The notes under the pieces are model-generated. The model worked only from the letters and a program-made list of their open reading frames with translations. It searched no databases and had not been told where the DNA came from. A stretch of DNA of 64,000 nt from Sphingobacterium sp. PCS056 (GTDB lineage Bacteria > Bacteroidota > Bacteroidia > Sphingobacteriales > Sphingobacteriaceae), in contig NZ_CP096883.1 in NCBI RefSeq assembly GCF_023273895.1, positions 1,054,001 to 1,118,000 of the forward strand. The letters are read 5' to 3'. Every line of letters starts with the position of its first letter. The first letter of the stretch is position 1. Positions 18,944-28,467 of the stretch are shown piece by piece. Both the position numbers and the translations under genes were made by a program.

Positions 18944-20026
18944 ATGATCAAAAATACTGCCCTTACGGATACGCATATCGCTTTAGGAGCGAAAATGGTA
19001 CCTTTTGCAGGTTTCAACATGCCCGTTCAATATTCGGGCATCAATGATGAACACGAAACTGTTCGTACAGGTGTAGGTGTGTTTGACGTGAGTCACATGG
19101 GCGAATTCATTCTAAAAGGAGAGAAAGCGCTAGACCTCATTCAGGCAGTTTCTTCTAATGATGCTTCCAAGTTATATGATGGTAAAGTACAATATGGCTA
19201 TCTTCCTAATGAAACTGGTGGTATAGTAGATGACTTTTTAACTTACCGCATCGACCAAAACACATATTTTCTTGTTGTAAACGCTTCCAATATTGAAAAA
19301 GACTGGAATTGGATCACAAAATACAACAGCTTTGGTGTTGACATGAAAAACATCTCTGATGAGACTTCTCTTTTTGCTGTACAAGGTCCAAAAGCAGCTG
19401 ATGCATTACAGTCTTTAACAGATATTGAACTTGCTTCAATGGAGTATTATTCTTTTGCTAAAGGCAAATTTGCTGGAGTGGAGAATGTATTGGTATCTGC
19501 TACGGGATATACAGGTGCAGGTGGTTTTGAAATCTACGTTGCCAATGAAGATGCTCAAAAAGTATGGGATGCGATTTTCGAAGCTGGTGCTCCTTACGGG
19601 ATTAAACCAATTGGTTTAGGTGCTCGTGATACCCTGCGCTTAGAAATGGGATTCTGTCTATATGGTAATGATATCGATGATACAACTTCTCCGTTAGAAG
19701 GTGGATTAGGATGGGTAACAAAATTCACGAAAGAATTTGTCAACTCAGCTAATCTAAAAGCTGAAAAAGAAGCTGGTATCAAGAAAAAATTAGTTGGATT
19801 TGAAATGATTGATCGCGGTATTGCCCGTCATGACTATGAAATCGTAGACGCCGAAGGAAATAAAATCGGCCGTGTTACTTCTGGAACACAGTCTCCTACA
19901 TTAAAAAAATCAATCGGTTTAGGCTATGTAGATAATGCTTTCGCTAAAGAAGGCACAGAAATCTTCGTCAGTATCCGCAACCAAAGTATAAAAGCAAAAG
20001 TGGTTAAACCACCATTTGTAAAATAA
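18944..20026 (+). CDS. gcvT: Aminomethyltransferase, glycine cleavage T protein
   Basis: Moves the aminomethyl carbon from lipoyl-GcvH to tetrahydrofolate and releases ammonia. The 360 residues hold a folate-binding N-terminal domain ([24 protein letters not shown]) and a C-terminal barrel (about 280-358, [21 protein letters not shown]). Its own promoter and terminator make it a single-gene unit, apart from gcvP at 2-5 kb. Confidence 0.97.
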   Translation: MIKNTALTDTHIALGAKMVPFAGFNMPVQYSGINDEHETVRTGVGVFDVSHMGEFILKGEKALDLIQAVSSNDASKLYDGKVQYGYLPNETGGIVDDFLTYRIDQNTYFLVVNASNIEKDWNWITKYNSFGVDMKNISDETSLFAVQGPKAADALQSLTDIELASMEYYSFAKGKFAGVENVLVSATGYTGAGGFEIYVANEDAQKVWDAIFEAGAPYGIKPIGLGARDTLRLEMGFCLYGNDIDDTTSPLEGGLGWVTKFTKEFVNSANLKAEKEAGIKKKLVGFEMIDRGIARHDYEIVDAEGNKIGRVTSGTQSPTLKKSIGLGYVDNAFAKEGTEIFVSIRNQSIKAKVVKPPFVK

Positions 20027-20034
20027 TATTAATA

Positions 20035-20062
20035 AAAAGGGCTATCCAAAAATAGCCCTTTT
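20035..20062. terminator. Bidirectional terminator between gcvT and the convergent small gene
   Basis: A perfect 11-bp stem (20035-20045 with 20052-20062) has a CCAAAA loop, with A and T runs at its base. Confidence 0.85.
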
Positions 20063-20065
20063 ATA

Positions 20066-20290
20066 TTACTTCATCTTTTCCTGCCCTTGTCTTCTCCGCG
20101 CTTCTTCATTTTTTAAGTCTATTTGTACTTTTTTAAACAGCACACGCTTAAAATAAATAAAAACCACCAAGAGCGCTATTGAAATACCACATACTAAGAT
20201 ATTTCCAGCTTCGTAAGACTTATAGCCATAGTAGACTGCTCCTACGATCAATAAGTTGATAACGATATTTAAAATAAAATTTTTTGTCAT
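20066..20290 (-). CDS. Small membrane protein, possibly DUF6358
   Basis: About 74 residues. It has two membrane segments (NFILNIVINLLIVGAVYYGY and GISIALLVVFIYF) and a charged C-terminal tail rich in Arg, Lys and Glu. I chose the internal ATG at 20290 (MTKNF) over the frame's first ATG at 20308. The latter would overlap the upstream gene by 14 bases, while 20290 leaves a 4-base gap. Function unknown. Confidence 0.65.
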   Translation of the reverse strand: MTKNFILNIVINLLIVGAVYYGYKSYEAGNILVCGISIALLVVFIYFKRVLFKKVQIDLKNEEARRRQGQEKMK

Positions 20291-20294
20291 AATA

Positions 20295-20585
20295 TTAACT
20301 TCTACCAATTACCTTCTTCCTAAATTTGAAAAAGTAAAATATACCTGCAATTATATTAAAAAATATAATGAATAGTGCCATAAGCATCCGCTCAGTATTT
20401 GAAATACGACCAGAAAATATAATCTCCCGTAATGCTAATACGACCCAAATTAAAGAAAGTAATAACGATATACTGAAAAGTATTGGAAAAATTTCGAAAT
20501 GAAATAATTTTGAGCCCAGTGAAATGCTATAAAAAGCAAGACTAAACAAAAATGCTTGTTTAGTCTGATGCTCGTAGTTTTTCAT
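20295..20585 (-). CDS. Small three-helix membrane protein
   Basis: A 96-residue protein with three hydrophobic segments (about 11-24, 33-52 and 66-86). The ending IFFNIIAGIFYFFKFRKK resembles the PLDc_N type of small membrane module, but I do not claim that family. It forms a two-gene unit with the next small membrane gene. Confidence 0.65.
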   Translation of the reverse strand: MKNYEHQTKQAFLFSLAFYSISLGSKLFHFEIFPILFSISLLLSLIWVVLALREIIFSGRISNTERMLMALFIIFFNIIAGIFYFFKFRKKVIGRS

Positions 20586-20661
20586 TAAATATGATTTGTT
20601 AATGGTAAACCTATACCGTTATGATTTCCGGAACGAAAAGCATAACGCAGCTAGATTCATA

Positions 20662-20976
20662 TTAATACACGTCTATCTCAGGATCAATCTCTTCTTTCCA
20701 TGCAAGAATACCACCTTTTAAGTTTGACAAATTGTCAAAACCTTGTTGTTCCAACATCATTACTGCTTGAGCCGAGCGCTTTCCTGAGCGGCATTGAACA
20801 ACAACGGGTTTATCTTTAGCAATTTTATCGACTTCAATTAAGATTCCAGATAAAGGAATATTCAATCCTCCCAAATTAGAAACCTCATATTCAAATGTTT
20901 CACGGACATCAATTAATTGAAAATCTTCATTATTATCAATTTTTGATTTAAGTTCTTCTACTGTTACTTCTTTCAT
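20662..20976 (-). CDS. Single-domain rhodanese-like protein
   Basis: A sulfurtransferase-type domain of 104 residues: LIDVRETFEYEVSNLGGLNI, then the active-site loop VVQCRSGKRSA with Cys62 as the expected persulfide carrier, then LKGGILAW. No targeting signal is seen, so it is probably cytosolic. The sulfur donor and acceptor are unknown. It is a single gene with a full promoter at 20995-21025. Confidence 0.92.
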   Translation of the reverse strand: MKEVTVEELKSKIDNNEDFQLIDVRETFEYEVSNLGGLNIPLSGILIEVDKIAKDKPVVVQCRSGKRSAQAVMMLEQQGFDNLSNLKGGILAWKEEIDPEIDVY

Positions 20977-20994
20977 GATGATTACAATTTATAT

Positions 20995-21025
20995 CAAACT
21001 TAGATAAATTGCTTTTTATATGCAA
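20995..21025 (-). promoter_or_regulatory. Promoter of the rhodanese gene
   Basis: On the minus strand, TTG (21023-21025), a 20-base spacer and TAAGTTTG (20995-21002) give one of the best Bacteroidota promoters in the window. The leader is about 12 nt. The -7 region shares 16 bases with the amidase promoter. Confidence 0.6.
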
Positions 21026-21146
21026 CATAATTTTGTCACATATAAAAACAATTTATGTTCTCTCCTCTGCCATTAAAAGCGATTAATTCATATAGAAAAT
21101 ATACTACTTAAGAGAAAATATAATCCTTAATTCCCAAAATTAACCG

Positions 21147-21644
21147 CTAAAGGGTAAGGTCTTTTTGCATGACATAATCATCCAAAACATAACCATGATA
21201 AGGGATATCAACCGTTTCAGTGATCAAAAAGTCCTGCTTTAAATAAAAATAATAAGCTGGATTATTCCGGTTTACATTAAGTTCTAATCGTTTCAGATCC
21301 TTTGATTTGGCCAACTGCGCTACAAAATCCAGCAGCAGCTTTCCATATCCTCTACCCTTAACCTCAGCCAAAAGATAAAGTTTTTCTATTCTCATAATAG
21401 CCTGTTCCCTCACTTGAACAGAAACAAATCCTTTCGCTACAGCATCTTCATACAACACATAAAAATCTTGACCACCAACCATTAAAGCTCGAATCGCTTC
21501 AACAGTGTAGTTTTTGTTCAACATAAAATCAATTTGTTCCGTTGTCAAAATTGCCGGATAAGTTTCCCAATAGCTTTTCTTTCCAATTTCACTAATCGAT
21601 GTCGCTTCTGTTGCTCCAGCGAACTTGATACTTACCGTACTCAT
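21147..21644 (-). CDS. GNAT family N-acetyltransferase
   Basis: An acetyl-CoA dependent acyltransferase of about 165 residues. The acetyl-CoA binding motif is KGRGYGKLLLDFV, and LNVNRNNPAYYFYLKQDF is the conserved GNAT C-terminal strand-helix. I chose the ATG at 21644 (MSTVS), whose ATGA overlaps the upstream stop. The longer frame from 21665 would overlap the previous gene by 25 bases. The substrate is unknown. Confidence 0.88.
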   Translation of the reverse strand: MSTVSIKFAGATEATSISEIGKKSYWETYPAILTTEQIDFMLNKNYTVEAIRALMVGGQDFYVLYEDAVAKGFVSVQVREQAIMRIEKLYLLAEVKGRGYGKLLLDFVAQLAKSKDLKRLELNVNRNNPAYYFYLKQDFLITETVDIPYHGYVLDDYVMQKDLTL

Positions 21645-22210
21645 AGTTTTTCTGTCAATAAACAAAATTGTGGTGCTGAAAATCTGATACTAAAAAAACC
21701 ATCATTGATCGTTTCAAAATGATTTTCTCCTATTCTATTTAATCCGCTTGTTGCCAGATCGCACCATGCAGGTTCGATGAAAAGATGATCACCAGCAGGC
21801 ATCCATTTCTCAAATCCGGACTGAACAAAGATAGTCCTCTTATCATCATGCAACCAGACAAGATCAATCTCTTGGACAAAACTTTCCAATATCTCTTGAT
21901 CAAACCCCGATCCTAATATATTAACCGCTTTATACCCTTCTGCAATAAGATAGCGCAAAGCGCTGGCGATATAATTTACGTCATAAAGAACAGTCTTGAC
22001 ATGTTCTTGCGGTAGATCAATCGGCACTGGGGTAAATATGACATCCACCTTGTATGCCTGCGAAGTAACTGCTTCGTACGAATTAACATCCGTAACGATC
22101 GTTGGCGACCATTCCAAAAGTTGGCCAACAAGTTCTTCATCGATACTATAAAAATCGGTTATAAGTAATGCAGGCTCTTGCCTTTCTCGAACAATATGAT
22201 GTGACGACAT
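21641..22210 (-). CDS. Uncharacterised protein, resembles proteins labelled thiamine pyrophosphokinase
   Basis: A 189-residue protein opening MSSHHIVRERQEPALLITDF, with GQLLEWSPTIV and NILGSGFDQEILESF. In related Sphingobacteria I recall similar openings annotated as thiamine pyrophosphokinase. The GDxDS catalytic motif of that enzyme is not visible here. It overlaps the GNAT start by four bases and follows the M20 peptidase by five, so it is in the same unit. No membrane segments. Confidence 0.7.
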   Translation of the reverse strand: MSSHHIVRERQEPALLITDFYSIDEELVGQLLEWSPTIVTDVNSYEAVTSQAYKVDVIFTPVPIDLPQEHVKTVLYDVNYIASALRYLIAEGYKAVNILGSGFDQEILESFVQEIDLVWLHDDKRTIFVQSGFEKWMPAGDHLFIEPAWCDLATSGLNRIGENHFETINDGFFSIRFSAPQFCLLTEKL

Positions 22211-22215
22211 ATGTT

Positions 22216-23406
22216 TTACTGACCTAATCTTCGTAATGTCATATAAGCCATCAGCCCAATGCTCAATTGTAATGCATCCTCATCGATATCAAAAGAAGAA
22301 GTATGAACAGCAGACTGGATACCCTTTGCTTTATTTCCAGTACCCAGACGGTAGAAACAAGCATTTACTTCTTGAGAATAGTAGGAGAAATCTTCTGCTG
22401 CGGGCCAAAGATCTAAGTCTAAAACATTTTCTTTACCCAGATATTCTTCAGCAAAACCCCGGGCCGCTTTTGTCAGCTCAGGATTGTTGATTAAAAACGG
22501 ATATCCTTTTCGTACATCAAAATCACAAACAGCCCCCATACTCTCCGCGATACCAGTAGCCATTTTAACCATCTTTTCATGCGCCTCAGCGCGCCAATCT
22601 TCATCAAACGTACGGAAGGTACCTTCTAAATAAACTTCATCAGGAACGATGTTAGTAGCTCCATTAGCGATGATTTTACCAAAGGACAGCACTGTTGGAG
22701 TTCTTGGGTCAGCAAAGCGACTGGCTATTTGTTGAAGTGCCGTAATGATATGTGCTGTAATGACAATTGGATCAATATTTTGATGTGGATGCGCTCCATG
22801 ACCGCCCTTTCCCCTTACTGTCATAAACAGCTCGTCACAAGAAGCCATATACTTACCTTCTCTAAAACCTACTTTTCCGGCTTCAATAAACGGCATCACA
22901 TGTTGGCCTATAATAGCCGTAGGAGCTGGATTTTGCAAGACTCCTTCTTTTATCATCAGAGAAGCACCACCTGGCAGACGCTCCTCTCCCGGTTGGAAAA
23001 TCAATTTGACGATCCCTCCAAATTCTGCTTTTAAAGACTGTAATATTTTTGCAACCCCCAGCAACGATGAAGTGTGCACATCATGCCCACAAGCATGCAT
23101 GACACCGGGATTTTGAGAACCGTAGTTCCTGCCTTCCACCTCTTGAATAGGTAAAGCGTCCATATCAGCTCGTAAAGCAATAACTTCATCCGATTCTATG
23201 TCGCCTGTCAAATACGCGACAATACCCGTGTCAGCCATTTCTTCAAAGGGAATCCCGATATCATTCAATACAGATTTGACATATGCCGAAGTATTGTACT
23301 CTTCAAAAGAAAGTTCAGGGTGTTGATGAAGATGTCTCCTCATTTGAACTGTTTCTTGAAAAAACTGTTGGGCTAAGGCATTAACTTGATCTTTAATACT
23401 TGCCAT
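22216..23406 (-). CDS. M20D-family amidohydrolase (N-acyl-amino-acid amidohydrolase type)
   Basis: A metal-dependent hydrolase that likely cleaves N-acylated amino acids. HLHQHPELSFEEYNTS is the N-terminal signature. HACGHDVHTSSLLGVA carries the metal-binding Cys106 and His108 (numbered from the chosen start). GEERLPGGASLMI and HTSSFDIDEDAL are the other conserved blocks. I chose the ATG at 23406 (MASIKDQ), because the earlier ATG at 23430 overlaps the SPOR gene. Length is about 396, normal for the family. Confidence 0.93.
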   Translation of the reverse strand: MASIKDQVNALAQQFFQETVQMRRHLHQHPELSFEEYNTSAYVKSVLNDIGIPFEEMADTGIVAYLTGDIESDEVIALRADMDALPIQEVEGRNYGSQNPGVMHACGHDVHTSSLLGVAKILQSLKAEFGGIVKLIFQPGEERLPGGASLMIKEGVLQNPAPTAIIGQHVMPFIEAGKVGFREGKYMASCDELFMTVRGKGGHGAHPHQNIDPIVITAHIITALQQIASRFADPRTPTVLSFGKIIANGATNIVPDEVYLEGTFRTFDEDWRAEAHEKMVKMATGIAESMGAVCDFDVRKGYPFLINNPELTKAARGFAEEYLGKENVLDLDLWPAAEDFSYYSQEVNACFYRLGTGNKAKGIQSAVHTSSFDIDEDALQLSIGLMAYMTLRRLGQ

Positions 23407-23416
23407 GATCATAAGA

Positions 23417-23875
23417 TTATTGGTAAACAAAAACGTTTTCAGAAAATACGAATACGTTTTTAAATTGTTGGCGAAGCAAATTCATAAAATTATTTGCTTC
23501 AGATCGACTCCTAAAGTCTCCTACTTTGACCCTGTAATTGGGTTCGTCGTAATTGATATAGGTATCAATATCTTTGTACATATTTCTAAATCGTGCCTGC
23601 TCTGAGAAAGCATTATTACGATCACTGCCTGCGTAAATCTGAACTCTAAAACCGCGCACTGTGGTACGCGTAGCCGCGCTTCGTACAGGTGGTTTGGTTG
23701 GAACCGCAACAGGTTTGCTTTCGACAGGATTGATACCCATATTTGCCCGATAATGTTGTAAAATTGTAATCAATGTATCTTTTACAATCACTACATTATC
23801 GTTTTTCTGAGCCTTTACTTTTGAAAAAGTACAAGCAACTAAAGCAAAAACAACTATCAATCCTTTCTTAAGCAT
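23417..23875 (-). CDS. SPOR-domain periplasmic protein
   Basis: A 152-residue secreted protein. It has a signal peptide of about 22 residues, a proline-rich linker (VAVPTKPPVRS) and a SPOR domain (about 74-150, RGFRVQIYAGSDRNNAF and YRVKVGDFRSRSEANNF). SPOR domains bind denuded septal peptidoglycan, so a division or wall role is likely. It lies 23 bases after secA. Confidence 0.92.
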   Translation of the reverse strand: MLKKGLIVVFALVACTFSKVKAQKNDNVVIVKDTLITILQHYRANMGINPVESKPVAVPTKPPVRSAATRTTVRGFRVQIYAGSDRNNAFSEQARFRNMYKDIDTYINYDEPNYRVKVGDFRSRSEANNFMNLLRQQFKNVFVFSENVFVYQ

Positions 23876-23898
23876 TCTTTTATTTTTTTAAATACCGC

Positions 23899-26800
23899 CT
23901 AACTATTAGCGCCGTGGCAGTTTTTGTATTTCTTTCCTGAACCACAAGGACAATCATCATTGCGGCCAATTGCATTTTCATTCCGAATAGGCTGTGTAGG
24001 TCCCAAGTCACGTGTATCTACATCTTCAGCACTCACCCCTATTGGAGATTCTAATTCTGCTTTTGTAGCTTTCACTTGAACTGGAGGTGCCTGTACCAAA
24101 CGCTCAGGAACACTTTGCATATTTTGTCCTGGTATCTCACCTTTAAAAATGAAGCTAACAATATCCTTATTCATAGCCGCTAACATCGATTTAAATAAGT
24201 TAAAAGCCTCCATTTTATAGATAATGATCGGATCCTTTTGCTCGTAAACAGCATTTTGAACAGATTGTTTTAAGTCATCCATTTCACGTAAATGCTCTTT
24301 CCATGCTTCATCAATTAAAGCTAGAACAATCCCCTTTTCAAATGATTTGAAAACTTCTCTTCCTCCAGTTTCAATCGCTTTCTTCAAGTTTGTAGCAACT
24401 TGGATGCCACGAAGACCATCAGAGAAAGGAATAACAACATTTTCAACCACATTCCCACGTTCTTCAAACACATTTTGAAGCACAGGCATCGTATGAGCCG
24501 CTACGGTGTTTAATTTAGTATGGTAAGCATTAATGATCTGTTCAAACAAACGATCAGTCAACCCTTCAATTTTTAAGTTTGTAAATTCTTCTTCCGAAAT
24601 CTCCGGATTGACAGCAAACACACGGATCACCTCAATTTGAAAATCTTCATAAGAACCACCCTCTTTGGCATCAACCACGATTTCTTCGACAACATCAAAA
24701 ATCATGTTATTCAAATCGACATCTAGACGTTCTCCGAACAAAGCATTTTTACGTTTTGTATAGATAACCGTACGCTGTGAGTTCATCACATCATCATACT
24801 CCAAAAGTCGTTTACGAATACCAAAGTTGTTTTCTTCAACTTTACGTTGCGCACGTTCGATTGATTTGGTCAGCATGCTATGCTGCATCACTTCACCTTC
24901 TTCAACTCCCATCTTAACCATGATGTTAGAGATACGCTCCGAAGCAAATAGACGCATCAAGTTATCTTCCAATGAAACGAAGAATTGCGATGATCCCGGA
25001 TCCCCTTGACGACCAGCACGACCACGTAACTGACGATCGACACGACGTGACTCGTGACGCTCGGTACCGATGATCGCTAGACCACCAGCAGCTTTAACTT
25101 CGTCTGTTAACTTAATATCCGTTCCACGACCAGCCATGTTTGTTGCGATCGTTACTTGACCAGGTTGACCTGCTTCAGCAACAATATCAGCTTCTTTCTG
25201 GTGTAGTTTTGCGTTTAAGACATTATGTTTAACCTTACGCAATTGGAGCATACGGCTCAATAACTCAGAGATTTCAACAGATGTTGTACCCACTAAAACG
25301 GGTCTACCTGCTTCTGTCAATTTTTGAATTTCTTCTGCAACAGCATTATATTTTTCACGAGCAGTACGGTAAATAAAATCTTGACGGTCATCACGTAAAG
25401 CAACGCGGTTGGTCGGAATTTCGACCACGTCCAATTTATATATTTCCCAAAGCTCACCCGCCTCAGTAGAAGCTGTACCCGTCATACCTGCAAGTTTGTG
25501 GTACATACGGAAGTAATTTTGTAAAGTAATGGTTGCATAAGTCTGTGTAGCATCTTCTACCTTTACATTCTCTTTTGCTTCAATCGCTTGGTGCAAACCA
25601 TCTGAGTAACGACGACCATCCATGATACGTCCGGTTTGCTCATCTACAATTTTAACCTTTCCCTCGTCAACGATGTACTCAACATCATTTTCAAATAAAG
25701 TATATGCTTTTAATAATTGGTTGATCGAGTGAATACGCTCTGCTTTGATCGAATAATCACGCAATAATTCCTCTTTGCGGTTAGCCTTCTCCTCTAAAGG
25801 AATATCAGCTTTTTCAATATCAGCAATTTCAGAACCTACATCCGGTAAGATAAAGAATGAAGGATCTTCTCCAGAAGCCGTGATTAATTCAATCCCTTTT
25901 TCTGTTAATTCTACTTGATTGTTTTTCTCATCGATCACAAAAAATAATTCGGCATCCGCCTTAGGCATATTTTTGTTCTGCTCTTGCATGTAGTAGTTCT
26001 CTACTTTTTGCAAAATCTGACGATGATTATCTTCACTTAAGTATTTAATCAGGGCTTTATTTTTAGGCAATCCGCGGTAAGCTCTAAATAAGGCCAAGCC
26101 ACCTTTTTCTGGATCAATATCTCCAGCCTTAACCGCTTTCTTAGCTTCATTCAATACCGTGTTGATATAGGCTTTTTGAGCATTTACCAAACGTTCGATA
26201 CGTGGTTTTAATTGGTAGAATTCATGCTGATCACCACGAGGAATAGGACCTGAAATAATCAAAGGTGTACGAGCATCATCAATTAACACTGAATCGACCT
26301 CATCCACCATCGCAAAATGCAGCTTCCCTTGTACTAATGCTTCAGGAGTCTGCGTCATATTATCACGTAAATAATCGAAACCAAATTCGTTATTGGTACC
26401 ATAAACGATATCAGAAGCATAAGCTTTACGTCTTTGTGGTGAATTTGGTTGATGTTTATCAATACAATCTACACTTAAACCATGAAACTCGAACAATGGT
26501 GCATTCCACTCCGAGTCACGACGTGCTAGATAATCATTGACCGTTACTATATGTACACCATTACCGGCTAACGCATTCAAATAAGTCGGCAAGGTACCTA
26601 CCAAAGTCTTACCCTCACCGGTAGCCATCTGTGCAATTTTACCTTGGTGCAATACAATACCGCCAATCAACTGCACATCATAATGTACCATGTTCCAGGT
26701 TACCTCAGTTCCCGCAGCCAACCACACATTTTTCCATGTCGCCTGATCACCTTGGATCACTACATTTTGTTTTTGTGCAGCGATTTCTCGATCAAAATCG

Positions 26801-27195
26801 GTTGCTTTAACGACTAATTGTTTATTTTCTGTCAGACGTCTAGATGTTTCTTTTACCACGGCAAATGCTTCAGGTAAAATATCCATCAAAACTTCTTCTA
26901 ATTTTTTATCACGATCTTTGGATAATTTATCCACGTTTTCATATATCGCAGTTTTCTGAGACATATCCAGGTCATCAGCCTCAGCTTCTGCTTTTAAAGT
27001 AGAGATCTCGGTATCAATATCTGCTAAATATCCTTTAATTCTATTTTTGAAATCAGCCGTTTTGCCACGCAATTCATCATCAGTAAGTGACGAAAGCTGC
27101 TCGTATTCCGATTTGATTTTTTCTACAATTGGTTGAACTCCCTTAATATCTCGCTCGGATTTACTTCCAAATAATTTACTTAAAAATTTTAACAT
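23899..27195 (-). CDS. secA: Preprotein translocase ATPase SecA
   Basis: The motor that drives unfolded proteins through SecYEG. At 1098 residues it is longer than E. coli SecA, as usual in Bacteroidota. Walker A MATGEGKT is at about 190-197. The Walker B region is VDEVDSVLIDDARTPLIISG. NMAGRGTDIKL and HESRRVDRQLRGRAGRQGD are the second motor domain. The SEC-C zinc tail holds Cys1082, Cys1084, Cys1093 and His1094. It heads a minus-strand run of SPOR, M20, uncharacterised and GNAT genes. Confidence 0.98.
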   Translation of the reverse strand: MLKFLSKLFGSKSERDIKGVQPIVEKIKSEYEQLSSLTDDELRGKTADFKNRIKGYLADIDTEISTLKAEAEADDLDMSQKTAIYENVDKLSKDRDKKLEEVLMDILPEAFAVVKETSRRLTENKQLVVKATDFDREIAAQKQNVVIQGDQATWKNVWLAAGTEVTWNMVHYDVQLIGGIVLHQGKIAQMATGEGKTLVGTLPTYLNALAGNGVHIVTVNDYLARRDSEWNAPLFEFHGLSVDCIDKHQPNSPQRRKAYASDIVYGTNNEFGFDYLRDNMTQTPEALVQGKLHFAMVDEVDSVLIDDARTPLIISGPIPRGDQHEFYQLKPRIERLVNAQKAYINTVLNEAKKAVKAGDIDPEKGGLALFRAYRGLPKNKALIKYLSEDNHRQILQKVENYYMQEQNKNMPKADAELFFVIDEKNNQVELTEKGIELITASGEDPSFFILPDVGSEIADIEKADIPLEEKANRKEELLRDYSIKAERIHSINQLLKAYTLFENDVEYIVDEGKVKIVDEQTGRIMDGRRYSDGLHQAIEAKENVKVEDATQTYATITLQNYFRMYHKLAGMTGTASTEAGELWEIYKLDVVEIPTNRVALRDDRQDFIYRTAREKYNAVAEEIQKLTEAGRPVLVGTTSVEISELLSRMLQLRKVKHNVLNAKLHQKEADIVAEAGQPGQVTIATNMAGRGTDIKLTDEVKAAGGLAIIGTERHESRRVDRQLRGRAGRQGDPGSSQFFVSLEDNLMRLFASERISNIMVKMGVEEGEVMQHSMLTKSIERAQRKVEENNFGIRKRLLEYDDVMNSQRTVIYTKRKNALFGERLDVDLNNMIFDVVEEIVVDAKEGGSYEDFQIEVIRVFAVNPEISEEEFTNLKIEGLTDRLFEQIINAYHTKLNTVAAHTMPVLQNVFEERGNVVENVVIPFSDGLRGIQVATNLKKAIETGGREVFKSFEKGIVLALIDEAWKEHLREMDDLKQSVQNAVYEQKDPIIIYKMEAFNLFKSMLAAMNKDIVSFIFKGEIPGQNMQSVPERLVQAPPVQVKATKAELESPIGVSAEDVDTRDLGPTQPIRNENAIGRNDDCPCGSGKKYKNCHGANS

Positions 27196-27278
27196 AATAT
27201 TCTTTTCTATCTCAATTTATGACTTTCATTCAATAATGACTCCAAACTAAAATTGCAGACAAATTGACACTAATCGGG

Positions 27279-27286
27279 CAAATTTA
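27279..27286 (-). promoter_or_regulatory. Candidate -7 box of secA
   Basis: TAAATTTG on the minus strand lies 83 bases before the secA ATG. A 17-base palindrome sits just upstream at 27291-27307. Confidence 0.45.
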
Positions 27287-27290
27287 GTTA

Positions 27291-27307
27291 TTAGATATCA
27301 TATCTAA
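27291..27307. repeat. Perfect palindrome at the secA promoter
   Basis: TTAGATAT, C, ATATCTAA. It lies where the -33 region of the secA promoter would be. There is no T run, so it is more likely an operator or chance than a terminator of mqnD. Confidence 0.5.
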
Positions 27308-27336
27308 CATACGATATCCATATTTTTTACTCTTTT

Positions 27337-28209
27337 TTATGACAAAAATAAATTCTTGTCCGTTTTCGGGATAAAGCCCATATCCTGAGCCTTATTAAAC
27401 ATGATTTCAATTGCTGAACGTCCCTCTTTTCCAAGCACTATAGAATACTTATTGACATAAAGATCGATGTGTTTATACATCACTTCAATACTCATCTCCT
27501 GCGCATGTGACTTGATAAACTCCAGACCTGATGTAGGGTTAGCAAAAGCGTATTCGACACTTGCTCGCAAAATACGATTCAGTTTTTCCTTAATATCGGC
27601 AGGAATACTTCTTTTCACTACAATACCGCCCAATGGAATAGGACAATTTGTCGTTTTTTCCCAGTAATCTCCCAAATCAACGACTTTAAAAAGCCCTTTT
27701 TCCTGATAGGTGAATCGATTTTCATGAATAATTAACCCCAAATCGATATCGCCAGACAACAAAGCTCCTTCGATCTCTGAAAAAACAAGCTCTTTTTTAT
27801 TCTTCAGTTCTGGAAAAGCTAAACCTAATAAGAAATTAGCAGTTGTGTACTTGCCGGGATAGCCAACCTTTAATTGTTGCAATGCTGCCGTCAATGGGGT
27901 ATTCGAAGACAGTTTTTCTTGAAGCTCTCTAGCCAAATGCTCATCGTGAGTGATCAACATCGGTCCAACTCCAAATCCTAATGCACTACCTGCATCCAAA
28001 AGCTCATAATCTTCTATCGCATAGGCAAAAGCATGATAGCTCAATTTCGTTATGGCTAAGTCTCCCTTAAAAGCTTTTAGATTTAAGGTTTCGACATCTT
28101 CATAAACAACGTCAAATTCTAGTCCTTCTGTATCTATTTTATGATGGATAAGTGCATCAAAAATGAAGGTATCATTAGGACAAGGGGAAAAACCCAATGT
28201 CAATTTCAT
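27337..28209 (-). CDS. mqnD: 1,4-dihydroxy-6-naphthoate synthase MqnD (futalosine menaquinone pathway)
   Basis: Converts cyclic dehypoxanthinyl futalosine to 1,4-dihydroxy-6-naphthoate. The 290 residues have a periplasmic-binding-protein-like fold, with the opening LGFSPCPNDTFIFDALIHHK and the later blocks LAITKLSYHAF, GPMLI and GEIEGALLSGDIDLGLIIHE-type sequence. It shares four bases with the preceding membrane gene (ATGA). The family also contains MqnA, but SPCPNDTF is characteristic of MqnD. Confidence 0.93.
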   Translation of the reverse strand: MKLTLGFSPCPNDTFIFDALIHHKIDTEGLEFDVVYEDVETLNLKAFKGDLAITKLSYHAFAYAIEDYELLDAGSALGFGVGPMLITHDEHLARELQEKLSSNTPLTAALQQLKVGYPGKYTTANFLLGLAFPELKNKKELVFSEIEGALLSGDIDLGLIIHENRFTYQEKGLFKVVDLGDYWEKTTNCPIPLGGIVVKRSIPADIKEKLNRILRASVEYAFANPTSGLEFIKSHAQEMSIEVMYKHIDLYVNKYSIVLGKEGRSAIEIMFNKAQDMGFIPKTDKNLFLS

Positions 28210-28466
28210 ATGGATAATTTATGTGTAAATATATAAAGTATTGTCGCTATACAGGTGGCAACCAATACTCCTTTTGCTAAGGCTTCTTTCTCTCCTTTAA
28301 ACAAAAAACGTATCGCCAACAAATTGATAAATACCGCAACAGCATATATTAATATTGGTTTTTCGGCTACCGTTTTTTCAAAAAGTGTCGTATAGGTAGA
28401 AATTAAATAAGCGATTAAGGGCGCTATAGCTCCCAGTAAAATCCCTATGCCTAAATTGTTTTTCAT
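28206..28466 (-). CDS. Small membrane protein between surE and mqnD
   Basis: An 86-residue protein with three hydrophobic segments (about 5-22, 38-55 and 66-81). It starts one base after the surE stop and overlaps mqnD by four bases, so it is clearly part of a surE-86aa-mqnD unit. I do not recognise a named family. Confidence 0.75.
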   Translation of the reverse strand: MKNNLGIGILLGAIAPLIAYLISTYTTLFEKTVAEKPILIYAVAVFINLLAIRFLFKGEKEALAKGVLVATCIATILYIFTHKLSI

Positions 28467-28467
28467 A

